In this document: positions 1-8,379 of the stretch, piece by piece
Position numbering within the stretch: the stretch's first letter is position 1
How the letters are laid out: each line of letters begins with the position of its first letter
Assembly (NCBI GenBank): GCA_942492205.1
Contig: CALODT010000001.1
Coordinates: 1,860,001 to 1,924,000, forward strand
Length of the DNA stretch: 64,000 bases
Origin: UBA1847 sp942492205
GTDB taxonomy: Bacteria > Pseudomonadota > Gammaproteobacteria > Steroidobacterales > Woeseiaceae
Reading direction: 5' to 3'
Notes under the pieces: model-generated
Told to the model about the DNA's origin: nothing
Seen by the model: the letters and a program-made list of their open reading frames with translations, nothing else
The model's database searches: none
Position numbers and translations under genes: made by a program

Positions 1-513
1 AACCGGCAAACGCACGACGTCCGGCAGCAACACCTGCGGGCAGAGAATGAGTCCGCCTAAAAGGCTCGGCGCTACGTTGTCCGCGTGCAGTCCACCGCTT
101 GCATACTTCTCGCCCTCCAGGGCGAACGGCAATAGCGCATCGACAGGCAGCGGTTCGTCCAGCAACACGTTGACCGCCACAACCGCTGCAACAGCCGACG
201 CGGCGGAGCTCCCCATGCCTGACTGCAGCGGCACACCTTTGTGCACCTGCAGTGAAACACCGTAGTCGCCACCGTGCGCGGCCAGCAGTGCCTTGGCAGC
301 AATCGAGGCCGTATTTTCGTCCGCATTGGTGGAGAGATACGGATGCTTCTCGCCATCGAGCCCGCGCACCTCGTCGACAACGACGCCCGCGGCCTCGGTT
401 CTTCGCGCCAATACGCGGTCGCCAACGTCGGCCAGCGCAAGCCCGAGCATGTCAAATCCTACCGCGACATTTCCGATCGACGCGGGGGCAAAAGCAGTGA
501 CCCACTCAGACAT
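1..513 (-). CDS. thrB: Homoserine kinase, N-terminal part (runs off the window)
   Basis: GHMP-family kinase that phosphorylates L-homoserine with ATP in threonine synthesis (cytoplasm). Reverse-strand translation from the ATG at 513 gives 171 residues without a stop. They include an early FAPASIGNVAVGFD segment and the GHMP phosphate-binding loop PLQSGMGSSAASA at about residues 95-107, the standard ThrB signatures. The last residues visible are LLPDVVRLPV; roughly the C-terminal half of the protein lies beyond position 1. The start overlaps the end of thrA by 8 bases (ATGTCTGA), so it is translationally coupled to the preceding fused enzyme. thrC is expected next, outside the window. Confidence 0.95.
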   Translation of the reverse strand, partial: MSEWVTAFAPASIGNVAVGFDMLGLALADVGDRVLARRTEAAGVVVDEVRGLDGEKHPYLSTNADENTASIAAKALLAAHGGDYGVSLQVHKGVPLQSGMGSSAASAVAAVVAVNVLLDEPLPVDALLPFALEGEKYASGGLHADNVAPSLLGGLILCPQVLLPDVVRLPV

Positions 514-2998
514 AGCCTTCCCCGGTACTCAAGAACTTCGCCAGTCGCAGCAAGTCGGCAAACACGCCCGCGGCGGTCACCTCGGGCCCGGCACCCGGCC
601 CCTGGATCACCAGCGGATTGTCGCAATAGCGCTCGGTCTCAAACTGCACGACGTTGTCCGTCAGGTTGATGTTGCAGAATGGATGAGTGTCCTCGACCGC
701 CTCGAGCCGCACCGCCGCGCCCTCGGCATCCAGCGACGCTACGTAACGAAGCTGCTTGTTCTCCGCGACGGCCTTCGCGTACACGGAAGCGATCTCGTCG
801 TCGAAGTCCGGCAACTTCTGCAGAAACTCCTCGATGGAACCGTCGCGCAGCGACTCCGGCACGAGACTCTGCACCGGGAATTCACCGATCTCGATGTTCC
901 GCCCCAATTCCCGAGCCAGTATCGTGAGTTTTCTCGCCACATCCATGCCGGACAGGTCGTCTCGCGGATCCGGTTCCGTGTAGCCATTTTCCTTCGCCGC
1001 GCGCACGATTTCCGAGAAAGGCGTCGAGCCGTCATAGATATTGAACAGGTAGGCAAGCGTTCCTGAAAATATTCCGCGGATCGAACGAATCTCATCGCCT
1101 GTATAGATCAGGTCGCACAAGGTGCTGATGACCGGCAGGGCCGCCCCTACCGTCGTCTCGTAGAAGTAATGCGAACTTCCCTTGTTCGCCGCATCCTGTA
1201 GTGCCTGGTAATTCTCGTAGGCACTGCTGAACGCCTTCTTGTTCGGCGTGATGACGTGGATGCCACGCGATAGCCAACCGGCATACTTCGATGCAATGTA
1301 GTCGCTGGCGGTGCAGTCGATAATTACCGCGTGCGGCAGGTGCTCCGGGTTGACGTGCTGCTCGAAGACATCCAGATCCGTCTCAACAGCCGAGGTCTCA
1401 AACGCATCCTGCCAACTTGAAATATCCACGCGGCGGTCACCAAGCAGCATTTTCTGGGATCGCGCAATCGCGCGGACCCGCAGATCCAGGTTGAAGCTGC
1501 TCGCGAGCTTCGCGCTTTGCTTCTCGATCTGGCGCAGCAATGCCGTGCCGACCGTGCCGGGGCCAATCAGGCCGATCGACAGCGTTTTTGCTGACAGGTA
1601 AAAGCCCGAGTGTGCAGCCCGCAACGCCTTTGTTGCCTGCTCGGAATCGACAACGACCGAAATATTGCGCTCCGAGGAACCCTGCGCAATCGCTCGAATA
1701 TTGATACCGGCTCGCCCGAGATTGCTGAAGAAGCGACCCGCTATGCCTGGTGTACCGGCCATACCATCGCCAACGACGGCAACGATGCTCTGCGCATCCG
1801 TGACATCGACGCTCTGGATCTGGCCGCTCTCGAGCTCCTCCGAGAATTCGTTCGTCACGACCTCGCGTGCGCGATCTGCGACTTCAGCGGGAACGGCAAT
1901 ACAGATCGAGTGCTCCGAGCTTGCCTGCGAGATCAAGGTGACGGACACGCCCGCGTGCTTTAACGCCGCGAATAGCCGATCGGCAGTACCCGGAACGCCG
2001 ATCATGCCGGAACCTTCCAGGTTGACCAGCGCCATACCGCGAATGGCCGTAATACCTTTGATGTTCTCGGCCTGCCCGGCCGCCGCGCCGATGCGGCTGC
2101 CAGGATGAGCGGCGTTGTGGCTGTTCCGTATAACCACCGGAATCTCGTTATCCACAGCCGGTCCCAGCGTTTGCGGATGCAATACGTTGGCACCGAAATA
2201 CGCAAGCTCCATCGCCTCGTTGTAGGTCAGCTGCTCGATAACCTGGGCTTCCGGAACCAGGCGAGGGTCCGCGCTCATCACGCCGTCCACGTCGGTCCAG
2301 ATGGTCAGCTCGGATGCGCCCGAGAGCGCGGCAAATATCGCGGCCGAGAAGTCGCTGCCGTTTCGTCCCAGCGTCGTCTGCAGGCCATTCTCGTCTGTGG
2401 CTATAAAGCCGGTAATGACGGCAATGCCTGCAAAATTCTCATCGACAATGCGCGCGTAGTTCGCCCTGGAAATATCCCACAATACGGACGGACCGAGTTC
2501 CGTCTGGTGCACCGTGATAATGTCACGCGCATCGATCCAGCGGCCGCCGCGCTTTGCAGATTCGCTGGCAAGCACTGCTGCAAGCAGGCGCGCTGACCAG
2601 ATTTCTCCGTATCCTGCGATGACGTCGCGGCTGCGCTGCGGCGCCGATCTGACCAGCGCGATCGCTTTCAGGACGTCGGTAATGTCATCGGCATCCTCTG
2701 CCCAGGCGTCCAGCAGTGCGACCAGGCTGTCGCCGTCCAGCAGGGCCCTGGCCGTACGGGAGTAGCGCTCGCCGATCGCGTGCAGTTCACCGATGAAGTT
2801 GTCGTTGTCACGCTCGGCCAGTACGGCAAGTTGCAGCAGCGCGTCGGTCATTCCACCCATGGCGGACACGACGACGCCGATGCGAGCATCGGTCTGTTGC
2901 AGCAACAGCGACGCTACGCGACGGAAACAGTCTTCGTCGGCAAGGCTGCTGCCGCCGAACTTGTGGATTTTCCAGCGTTGCTCCACCACGTTACACAC
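506..2998 (-). CDS. thrA: Bifunctional aspartokinase / homoserine dehydrogenase
   Basis: Fused enzyme for the first and third steps of the aspartate-to-threonine route. The 830 residues divide into an aspartokinase domain (KFGGSSLAD at about 13-21, ACT-type regulatory region about 315-460) and a homoserine dehydrogenase domain beginning near 473 with the nucleotide-binding IGLIGPGTVG. Length and order match ThrA/MetL of Gammaproteobacteria; the partner thrB suggests the ThrA role. The start given is a GTG at 2998; in-frame GTG codons three and four codons later are alternatives, and the purine-rich GGGGAC upstream does not decide between them. No attenuator is obvious in the 76 bases separating the gene from the tRNA. 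Confidence 0.95.
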   Translation of the reverse strand: MCNVVEQRWKIHKFGGSSLADEDCFRRVASLLLQQTDARIGVVVSAMGGMTDALLQLAVLAERDNDNFIGELHAIGERYSRTARALLDGDSLVALLDAWAEDADDITDVLKAIALVRSAPQRSRDVIAGYGEIWSARLLAAVLASESAKRGGRWIDARDIITVHQTELGPSVLWDISRANYARIVDENFAGIAVITGFIATDENGLQTTLGRNGSDFSAAIFAALSGASELTIWTDVDGVMSADPRLVPEAQVIEQLTYNEAMELAYFGANVLHPQTLGPAVDNEIPVVIRNSHNAAHPGSRIGAAAGQAENIKGITAIRGMALVNLEGSGMIGVPGTADRLFAALKHAGVSVTLISQASSEHSICIAVPAEVADRAREVVTNEFSEELESGQIQSVDVTDAQSIVAVVGDGMAGTPGIAGRFFSNLGRAGINIRAIAQGSSERNISVVVDSEQATKALRAAHSGFYLSAKTLSIGLIGPGTVGTALLRQIEKQSAKLASSFNLDLRVRAIARSQKMLLGDRRVDISSWQDAFETSAVETDLDVFEQHVNPEHLPHAVIIDCTASDYIASKYAGWLSRGIHVITPNKKAFSSAYENYQALQDAANKGSSHYFYETTVGAALPVISTLCDLIYTGDEIRSIRGIFSGTLAYLFNIYDGSTPFSEIVRAAKENGYTEPDPRDDLSGMDVARKLTILARELGRNIEIGEFPVQSLVPESLRDGSIEEFLQKLPDFDDEIASVYAKAVAENKQLRYVASLDAEGAAVRLEAVEDTHPFCNINLTDNVVQFETERYCDNPLVIQGPGAGPEVTAAGVFADLLRLAKFLSTGEGYV

Positions 2999-3074
2999 GG
3001 TCCCCGGCGCAAAACGGTGAATGATAGCGGCACTTGTCGGCGCCGTCGCGTGTTTCAGGTGAAATCAATGGAAG

Positions 3075-3149
3075 TGGTGGGGCGTGTAGGGATCGAACCT
3101 ACGACCAGTCGGTTAAAAGCCGAATGCTCTACCTCTGAGCTAACGCCCC
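3075..3149 (-). tRNA. tRNA-Lys (anticodon TTT), CCA encoded
   Basis: On the reverse strand the molecule starts GGGGCGT and ends ACGCCCC-A-CCA, a perfect 7-bp acceptor stem with encoded CCA (3075-3077). The D arm (AGCTC...GAGC), anticodon loop CTTTTAA with anticodon TTT, and T arm with GGTTCGATCC are all recognisable. It lies between cpoB and thrA in the same direction, 75 nt long including CCA. Confidence 0.97.
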
Positions 3150-3251
3150 ATTTTCATCGGAATATGGCGTGAGTGCCTTGCGACGACCGCCGGGATGATA
3201 CCGGATACGCCTGAAATGACAAGCGCCGGCAACGGCCAGCTCCGGTCGTTG

Positions 3252-4022
3252 CTAGACGCCCTCTTCCTCCATGCGCGAGAGCCGCTGGCCCGCCAGTCTT
3301 GCCGCCGTGGTCTCAGGATAGTCGGCCTGTACCCGGCCAAGCGCTTCACGAGCCAGCGGAAATCGCTTCAGCTCGTAATTACAGTAGCCGATCTTCAGCA
3401 GTGCATCCGGCACTTTCCTGGATCTTGCGTAATTGCTAATGACCAGCTCGAACGCGGCAAGTGCCTCTTCGAATTTCTGCGTTACATAGTAGGACTCAGC
3501 CAGCCAGTACTGTGCGTTGTCCGCCAATTCGCTGTCCGGGAAGGTCACAAGGAACTGCTGAAAGGCAATGGCCGCCGGCTCGTAACGCTGCTGTTTGAGC
3601 AGTTCGAACGCCGCCTGGTAGTTGTCGCGGTCCGATCCTCCGGGCACGGGCAGCTGGCCCGGCGATAGCGTGCCGCCTTCCATGACGCTGACCGCGCTGC
3701 GTGCCTGCACCGCCGCCTCGAGCGCCTGGATACGCGCGTCGAGATCCGCATACAGCTGGCGCTGGCGGTCCGCGGTGGTTGTTGAGCTGTACTCCTGCGT
3801 ATCCATGCGGCCCTGCAACTCGTCATTGCGACGCTCGAGCGCGGCAACCTGCTGCGTCAGCTGCACAAGGCTCTGGTTCTGGACCACGCGCTCGACAGCC
3901 TGCATACGCCGATCGAGTTCGTCGACCTTGCTCTCAACCGGATCGTCTACGGGCTGCAACAACTCACAGCCGCCGAGCAGTGCGAGCGGCGCCAGCACCA
4001 GTAAGGTTCTCACTTTAGTCAT
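3252..4022 (-). CDS. cpoB: Tol-Pal system TPR protein CpoB (YbgF)
   Basis: Periplasmic coordinator that links the Tol-Pal machine to peptidoglycan synthesis during cell constriction. The 256-residue product has an N-terminal signal, a predicted coiled coil (about 30-105, heptad-like with DELDRRMQAVERVV) and C-terminal tetratricopeptide repeats (about 135-250). It is last in tolQRAB-pal-cpoB, 17 bases after pal. An ATG at 4022 is preferred to the TTG one codon earlier. The signal sequence ends LLGGC, a good lipobox, so this copy may be a lipoprotein, whereas the E. coli protein is soluble periplasmic. Confidence 0.93.
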   Translation of the reverse strand: MTKVRTLLVLAPLALLGGCELLQPVDDPVESKVDELDRRMQAVERVVQNQSLVQLTQQVAALERRNDELQGRMDTQEYSSTTTADRQRQLYADLDARIQALEAAVQARSAVSVMEGGTLSPGQLPVPGGSDRDNYQAAFELLKQQRYEPAAIAFQQFLVTFPDSELADNAQYWLAESYYVTQKFEEALAAFELVISNYARSRKVPDALLKIGYCNYELKRFPLAREALGRVQADYPETTAARLAGQRLSRMEEEGV

Positions 4023-4039
4023 CAATTCGTCGTCATCGA

Positions 4040-4558
4040 TCAGTTTGTGTACCTGATCTCAACACGTCGATTCTGCGCGTAGTCCATCTCTGAGCTGCCC
4101 TCCGATGCAGGACGCTCTTCGCCAAAACTGACCGTTGAGATCTGCGAGGCGGAAACGCCCTGGATCATCAGCATCTGGCGTACCGCCTGGGAACGACGCT
4201 CGCCCAGGCCGATGTTGTATTCACGCGAGCCGCGCTCGTCGGCATGACCTTCCAGGCGTACGCGAGTCCCCATGCTTTCACTGATCTGCATGGCATGACG
4301 AGAGACCAGCTCCTGGTCCTGCGGCCGAACTTCGGAGGAATCGAAGTCGAAGTAGATCACCATGCCGAGCTCGCCGGCCGACGGATCCTCGAAGAATTCG
4401 CCATCGCCCATTCCATCGCCATTCATGCTGTCGGTCGACGCACCGCTGTCGCCGTAGGTGGTGTCGGTCGGCTGGGGATCGGGGATCGACGGGCTCGACG
4501 GGCAACCGGCCAGACCTGCAGCCAGGAGAATCACTGCTAGCATTTTGAAATAAGACAT
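4040..4558 (-). CDS. pal: Peptidoglycan-associated lipoprotein Pal
   Basis: Outer-membrane lipoprotein that grips peptidoglycan through an OmpA-like domain and is moved by TolB/TolQRA to keep the outer membrane attached at division. The 172-residue precursor has a signal peptide with lipobox LAGC (Cys19), an acidic, low-complexity linker (about 20-60), and an OmpA C-terminal domain with YFDFDSS and the diaminopimelate-binding region GHADERGSREYNIGLGERR. It sits between tolB and cpoB; length is normal. Confidence 0.97.
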   Translation of the reverse strand: MSYFKMLAVILLAAGLAGCPSSPSIPDPQPTDTTYGDSGASTDSMNGDGMGDGEFFEDPSAGELGMVIYFDFDSSEVRPQDQELVSRHAMQISESMGTRVRLEGHADERGSREYNIGLGERRSQAVRQMLMIQGVSASQISTVSFGEERPASEGSSEMDYAQNRRVEIRYTN

Positions 4559-4589
4559 CGATTTGTCCTTGTGTTGTCTTGATAAATAA

Positions 4590-4605
4590 ATTGTTTAAAA
4601 ACAAT
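4590..4605. other. AT-rich inverted repeat upstream of pal
   Basis: ATTGTTT-AA-AAACAAT, a perfect 7-bp inverted repeat in an unusually AT-rich stretch between tolB and pal. It could be a weak hairpin or operator separating tolB from pal expression; nothing in the sequence decides this. Confidence 0.3.
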
Positions 4606-4639
4606 GTTTAACTGCTATTACTTAATCTTTATTCTTGCT

Positions 4640-5938
4640 TCAGAACCGCGGAAACGGCGACCATACCGGCTCTCGCACATCCCCGCTACCGGACGCCATC
4701 TTCTGCCGGATGAGGCCGTCTGCAGATACCGTCTCCAGTACGCCATTGCGCGCCTGACGCGTTGCATAGATGAGGCTGTCACTGTTCGGCGCGAAGCTAG
4801 GGCTCTCATCCTGTCGGCCTCTTGAAACCACCAGCAGGTTCTTCTTGTCCAGGTCCATCACGGCGATCCGGAAATTGCCACGATCGTTGTGCACCATCGC
4901 CAGGCGCTTGCCGTCCGGCGACAATCGCGGCCGCGCATTATAGCTGCCCTCGAACGTCACGCGCTCCGGAGAACCACCTTTCGCGGCAACGCGGTAGACC
5001 TGCGGGCCACCCGCCCTGTCGGAAGTGAAGTAGATGTAGCGTCCGTCGGGTGACCAGGTGCCTTCGGTATCGATCGCGCGATGCGTCGTCAGGCGACGCG
5101 TCTGGCGAGAGTTGATATCCAGCACGTATATGTCCAGGTTGCCGTCCAGGCCGCCAAGCGTAACGACGAGCTGCCGGCCGTCCGGCGAAAATGAGGGCGC
5201 ACCGTTGATGCCGGGCTTGCTGGACACGTTGAAACGGTTGCCGGTGCGCAGGGTCTGCACGAATATCGAGGACTTGTTGCCCTCGAAGGACACGTACGCG
5301 AGCTGCCGGCTATCCGGGGACCACGCCGGCGACATGATCGGCTCCTTGCTCTCCATGATCTTGAATTCGTTCTCGCCGTCCTGGTCGGAGACGATCAGCG
5401 AATACAGGCGTCCTTTGCCCTGCCGCTCCGCGGTGACATAGGCCACCTTGGTACCGAATACCCCTTTGATACCGGTCAGCTTCTCGTAAATCATGTCGGC
5501 CGCACGGTGCGCCGCATCGCGCATCGTTCCGCGGCTCGCCGGCATGCGGTAGCCGACCAGCTGGCGACGGCCGAATACGTCGAACAGCTGGAATTGCAGC
5601 GTGTAGGCGTTCTCGCCTGTCTGTTCGACAGTACCCACCACAACCGCTTCAACATTCACGAAACCCCAGTCGTCGAAGTCGACATCGGCGCCGCTGGTGG
5701 GCTTCTGCAGCATCTTGTCTTCGCCAATGGGCGCAAAGCGGCCGCTGCGCCGCAGGTCGCTGGTGATCACCGCCGCCACGTCGAGCGGCATGTCGGGCGC
5801 ATTGCCCTGCCAGCCAAAGGGCACGATAGCGACCGGCGTCGGCTGCGCGACGCCCTGGACGTCGATGACCAGCTCCGCACTTGCATAGCCGCTCAGCAAC
5901 GCCAGAAGGATTATCGATATTCTCAGTTTGTTCAGCAC
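4640..5938 (-). CDS. tolB: Tol-Pal periplasmic beta-propeller protein TolB
   Basis: Periplasmic protein that exchanges between Pal and TolA. The 432 residues comprise a cleavable signal (ends ...GYASA), an N-terminal alpha/beta domain (about 25-165) and a C-terminal six-bladed propeller made of repeated SPxWSPDGRxxxYxS-type blades (for example SPAWSPDSRQLAYVS and GTWSPDGRYIYFTS). Start is GTG at 5938, with GGGG five bases ahead. It follows tolA by 28 bases. Full length. Confidence 0.97.
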   Translation of the reverse strand: MLNKLRISIILLALLSGYASAELVIDVQGVAQPTPVAIVPFGWQGNAPDMPLDVAAVITSDLRRSGRFAPIGEDKMLQKPTSGADVDFDDWGFVNVEAVVVGTVEQTGENAYTLQFQLFDVFGRRQLVGYRMPASRGTMRDAAHRAADMIYEKLTGIKGVFGTKVAYVTAERQGKGRLYSLIVSDQDGENEFKIMESKEPIMSPAWSPDSRQLAYVSFEGNKSSIFVQTLRTGNRFNVSSKPGINGAPSFSPDGRQLVVTLGGLDGNLDIYVLDINSRQTRRLTTHRAIDTEGTWSPDGRYIYFTSDRAGGPQVYRVAAKGGSPERVTFEGSYNARPRLSPDGKRLAMVHNDRGNFRIAVMDLDKKNLLVVSRGRQDESPSFAPNSDSLIYATRQARNGVLETVSADGLIRQKMASGSGDVREPVWSPFPRF

Positions 5939-5966
5939 GGTTGCCCCATTGCGCGTCTGGCCAGCA

Positions 5967-6818
5967 TTACTGGCGAATACTCAAGTTTAGCAAGATGTTC
6001 CTATCGAACAGATTCGGATCCGATGGTTCCGGCAGCGGCGAGGATCGGTAGATCGCCGCTTCAACCGAGCGCCTGACCGCTTCGTCGCCGTTACAGGTCA
6101 GGATTGTAACGCCAATTACTTCGCCACCGGGAACCTGTCGAACACGTACCGAACACTCGAGCTCGGCCCCGGCACTGGCCGGCGCCGACCAGTTACGCTC
6201 TATCTTCTGCCGTATTTGCGCCATATAGACCGCCAGCGCGCCGGAATCTACGGCAGCAAGACGGTCCTCCTCCGCCGCGATCTCATCGGCGCGCGCTGCC
6301 GCTTCGGCCTCACGCCGCTGACGCTCGTTCTCCTCGCGCTGCCGGCGAATGTCCTCCTCGCGCTTTTTCTCGGCCTCGATGCGCTTTCTCTCCTTTTCCT
6401 CTTCCTCGCGTTTCTTGCGCTCGGCCTCTTCGCGTTGTTGCTTCTTGCGATCGGCCTCCTCCTGCTGACGGATCTTGTCGAGCCGCTCCTGCTCCAGCAG
6501 CGCATCAAGCCGGCGCTTTTCCTCCTCCGCCTGGCGACGCAGTTCTTCCGAGTTGTCCGGCTCCGGTTCCGGCTCCTCAATGATTGGCTCGGGTTCGGGT
6601 TCCGGCTCCTCGATTATCGGCTCGGGTTCGGGCTCCGGCGCTGTTACCTTCGGCGGTAGCCGCTCGGGAATCTCGGTCACGAGCGTCGCCTGGATTGCCA
6701 GCGGCGTGATCGGCATGGTGCGCGAGATGTCGAAAGCGACCAGCATGGAACCCAACAGCAGCACGTGCAGCAGCACGGACATACTGATCGGTATAACGTT
6801 GCGGTCGTCGCGAATCAC
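5967..6818 (-). CDS. tolA: Tol-Pal energy-transducing protein TolA
   Basis: Inner-membrane protein that transmits the TolQR proton-driven force to TolB/Pal. The 283 residues show an N-terminal membrane anchor (about 10-31, with an SVLLH motif as in the TolA/TonB family), a proline/glutamate segment containing a repeated EEPEPEPEPII unit (about 58-88), a long charged helical region rich in KRE (about 90-195), and a C-terminal globular TolA III domain with a Cys-containing sequence (ECSVRVRQVPGGEV, LTCNGDEAV). Start is GTG at 6818. Eight bases separate it from tolR. Confidence 0.95.
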   Translation of the reverse strand: MIRDDRNVIPISMSVLLHVLLLGSMLVAFDISRTMPITPLAIQATLVTEIPERLPPKVTAPEPEPEPIIEEPEPEPEPIIEEPEPEPDNSEELRRQAEEEKRRLDALLEQERLDKIRQQEEADRKKQQREEAERKKREEEEKERKRIEAEKKREEDIRRQREENERQRREAEAAARADEIAAEEDRLAAVDSGALAVYMAQIRQKIERNWSAPASAGAELECSVRVRQVPGGEVIGVTILTCNGDEAVRRSVEAAIYRSSPLPEPSDPNLFDRNILLNLSIRQ

Positions 6819-6826
6819 GCGGCGGT

Positions 6827-7270
6827 CTACTCCGGAATCGGGTACGTGTCCAGCGGATCGGTAACGAAGCCGATGCTCTGCGCGCCCGCCTGCTGCAACA
6901 CGACCATCGCTCCGACGACGTTACCGTAGGGCACGGCGCGATCGGCTTTCACCAGCACCGGCGTTTCGGGCGATTCTCCCAGCACGATGTTGACCAAGCG
7001 GATGATCTCTTGCCCGGTTGTTGGCTTATCCTCGTCATCACCGACGCTAAGGTACAGGTTGCCGTCGGCATCGACGCTCAGGACGAGCGGCTTGTGATCC
7101 TGCACGTTCTGAATCGGCGCCGCTTTCGCCTTGGGCAGATCGACTTCGATGCCCTGCGTCAACAACGGCGCAGTCACCATGAAGATCACCAGCAAAACGA
7201 GCATCACGTCGATGTAGGGCACGACGTTAATCTCGCCCATCAGCTTGCGTTTTTGCAGTGGGGTCGCCAT
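6827..7270 (-). CDS. tolR: Tol-Pal proton-channel subunit TolR
   Basis: ExbD/TolR family inner-membrane protein, 147 residues, forming the proton channel with TolQ. A single transmembrane helix (about 18-38) carries the conserved Asp in INVVPYIDVMLVLLVIFM, followed by a periplasmic domain with PLLTQGIEVDLPKA. The start chosen is the ATG at 7270, which lies just before the end of tolQ (stop 7272-7274); the open frame continues upstream only inside tolQ. Order tolQ-tolR-tolA is conserved. Confidence 0.97.
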   Translation of the reverse strand: MATPLQKRKLMGEINVVPYIDVMLVLLVIFMVTAPLLTQGIEVDLPKAKAAPIQNVQDHKPLVLSVDADGNLYLSVGDDEDKPTTGQEIIRLVNIVLGESPETPVLVKADRAVPYGNVVGAMVVLQQAGAQSIGFVTDPLDTYPIPE

Positions 7271-7271
7271 G

Positions 7272-7960
7272 TCAGCCTCCCTGCTTCTTGCGCGCATGCC
7301 GCTGCAGGATGCTCGAGAATTCCTCGGTGAATCCGTCGTAGCGGTATTCGAGCCGCACGACCTTGTCGGCGTAGCGGTTGTAGGCAATGACGGCCGGGAT
7401 GGCGGCAAACAGGCCCATCGCGGTTGCGATCAGCGCTTCGGCGATTGGCGGCGCCACCACCGCCAGGGTCGCTGACTGCACTGGTTGCCGAGCCCCATGA
7501 AGGCCGTCATGATGCCCCACACGGTGCCGAACAGACCGACGTAAGGGCTGGTCGAGCCAATCGTCGCGAGTGTCGCAAGTCCTTGCTCGAGCCGGTCAAC
7601 TTCACGCATCTGCGCAACTCGCATCGCGCGACGACACTCGTCAACAATCTTGTCGGTGCTGTTGCCGCCTGCCTGCAAAGCGCGATTGAACTCGCGAAAG
7701 CCGGCCTCGAAGATACTCGACATCCCCAGACTGCCGCCCTTGGCGCGGGTTGCACTGCTGTACAGCGTATTCAGGTCGCCGCCGGACCAGAAAGCCGCCT
7801 CGAAGTCATCGGAGGCATTCCTTGTGCGGCGAATCAGGCGTCGCTTTGTAAAGATGATGCTCCAGGACATCAGCGACGCGATAATGAGCAGCAGCATAAC
7901 GAACTGCACAGGCAGGCTTGCTTCAATGAGCAGTCCGATTACGTCCAGGTCTTCATTCAT
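7272..7960 (-). CDS. tolQ: Tol-Pal proton-channel subunit TolQ, frameshifted in this sequence
   Basis: MotA/TolQ/ExbB family membrane protein. The first frame (from 7960) encodes normal TolQ with an N-terminal transmembrane helix (about 16-36) and reaches GTVWGIMTAFMGLGN. It then leaves the family sequence near 7482, while a second frame continues with VQSATLAVVAPPIAEALIA and on to a stop at 7272. The interval is 689 nt, one base short of a multiple of three, so one base is missing close to 7480-7484 (AACCAGTGCAG). Restored, the protein is about 229 residues, the usual length. Since TolQ is normally maintained intact beside intact tolR, tolA, tolB and pal, a sequence error is more likely than a true mutation. 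Confidence 0.93.
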
Positions 7961-7965
7961 GATTT

Positions 7966-8379
7966 CTATTCCCCAAATAAGGAGGTTGGGATTCTTTTCG
8001 GTCGCATCGTATCGGCATCCAGGTACGCCGCTTTGACAGCCGCGCCTGAAGCAGCATTTCGCCCGTCGCTGCGACGATAAATATTCTGTTCAATATCGAA
8101 AGACACGCGTGTGAGCTTGTCGAGCTTCGCCGTTACGATGAGTTCTTCGCTGAGGCGGGCGGCCAACAGAAAACGAGCCTGTACCTCGGCAACGACGAAA
8201 ATGCGACGATCTTCTTCCATCAGTCGAACCATGTCCACGCCCAGCGAGCGCAGCCATTCGGTACGCGCACGTTCGAGAAACCGAAAGTAGTTCGCGTAAT
8301 AAACTACGCCCTGAGCGTCAGTATCCTCGTAATAAACGCGGACCGGCCACTCGAAGGGTCTTGCCTTAGCTTCCGTCAA
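7966..8379 (-). CDS. ybgC: YbgC-family acyl-CoA thioesterase (Tol-Pal associated)
   Basis: Hot-dog fold (4HBT) thioesterase, cytoplasmic, first gene of most tol-pal operons and thought to act on acyl-CoA or acyl-ACP in phospholipid metabolism. The signature YYEDTDAQGVVYYANYFRFLERAR near the N-terminus contains the catalytic Asp of the family. The open frame extends to 8439, but the family starts near the TTG at 8379, which has AGGAG seven bases ahead; this start overlaps the end of ruvB by 14 bases. The product is 137 residues, close to E. coli YbgC. Five bases separate it from tolQ. Confidence 0.92.
   Translation of the reverse strand: MTEAKARPFEWPVRVYYEDTDAQGVVYYANYFRFLERARTEWLRSLGVDMVRLMEEDRRIFVVAEVQARFLLAARLSEELIVTAKLDKLTRVSFDIEQNIYRRSDGRNAASGAAVKAAYLDADTMRPKRIPTSLFGE

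Noticed and set aside
72..455. 127-residue open frame on the minus strand
   Set aside because: It is a shadow of the thrB frame, which is the real gene and shows the GHMP kinase motifs.
7482..7482. Programmed frameshift in tolQ
   Set aside because: There is no slippery heptamer or pause structure at the site, and the family has no known recoding; a missing base is simpler.
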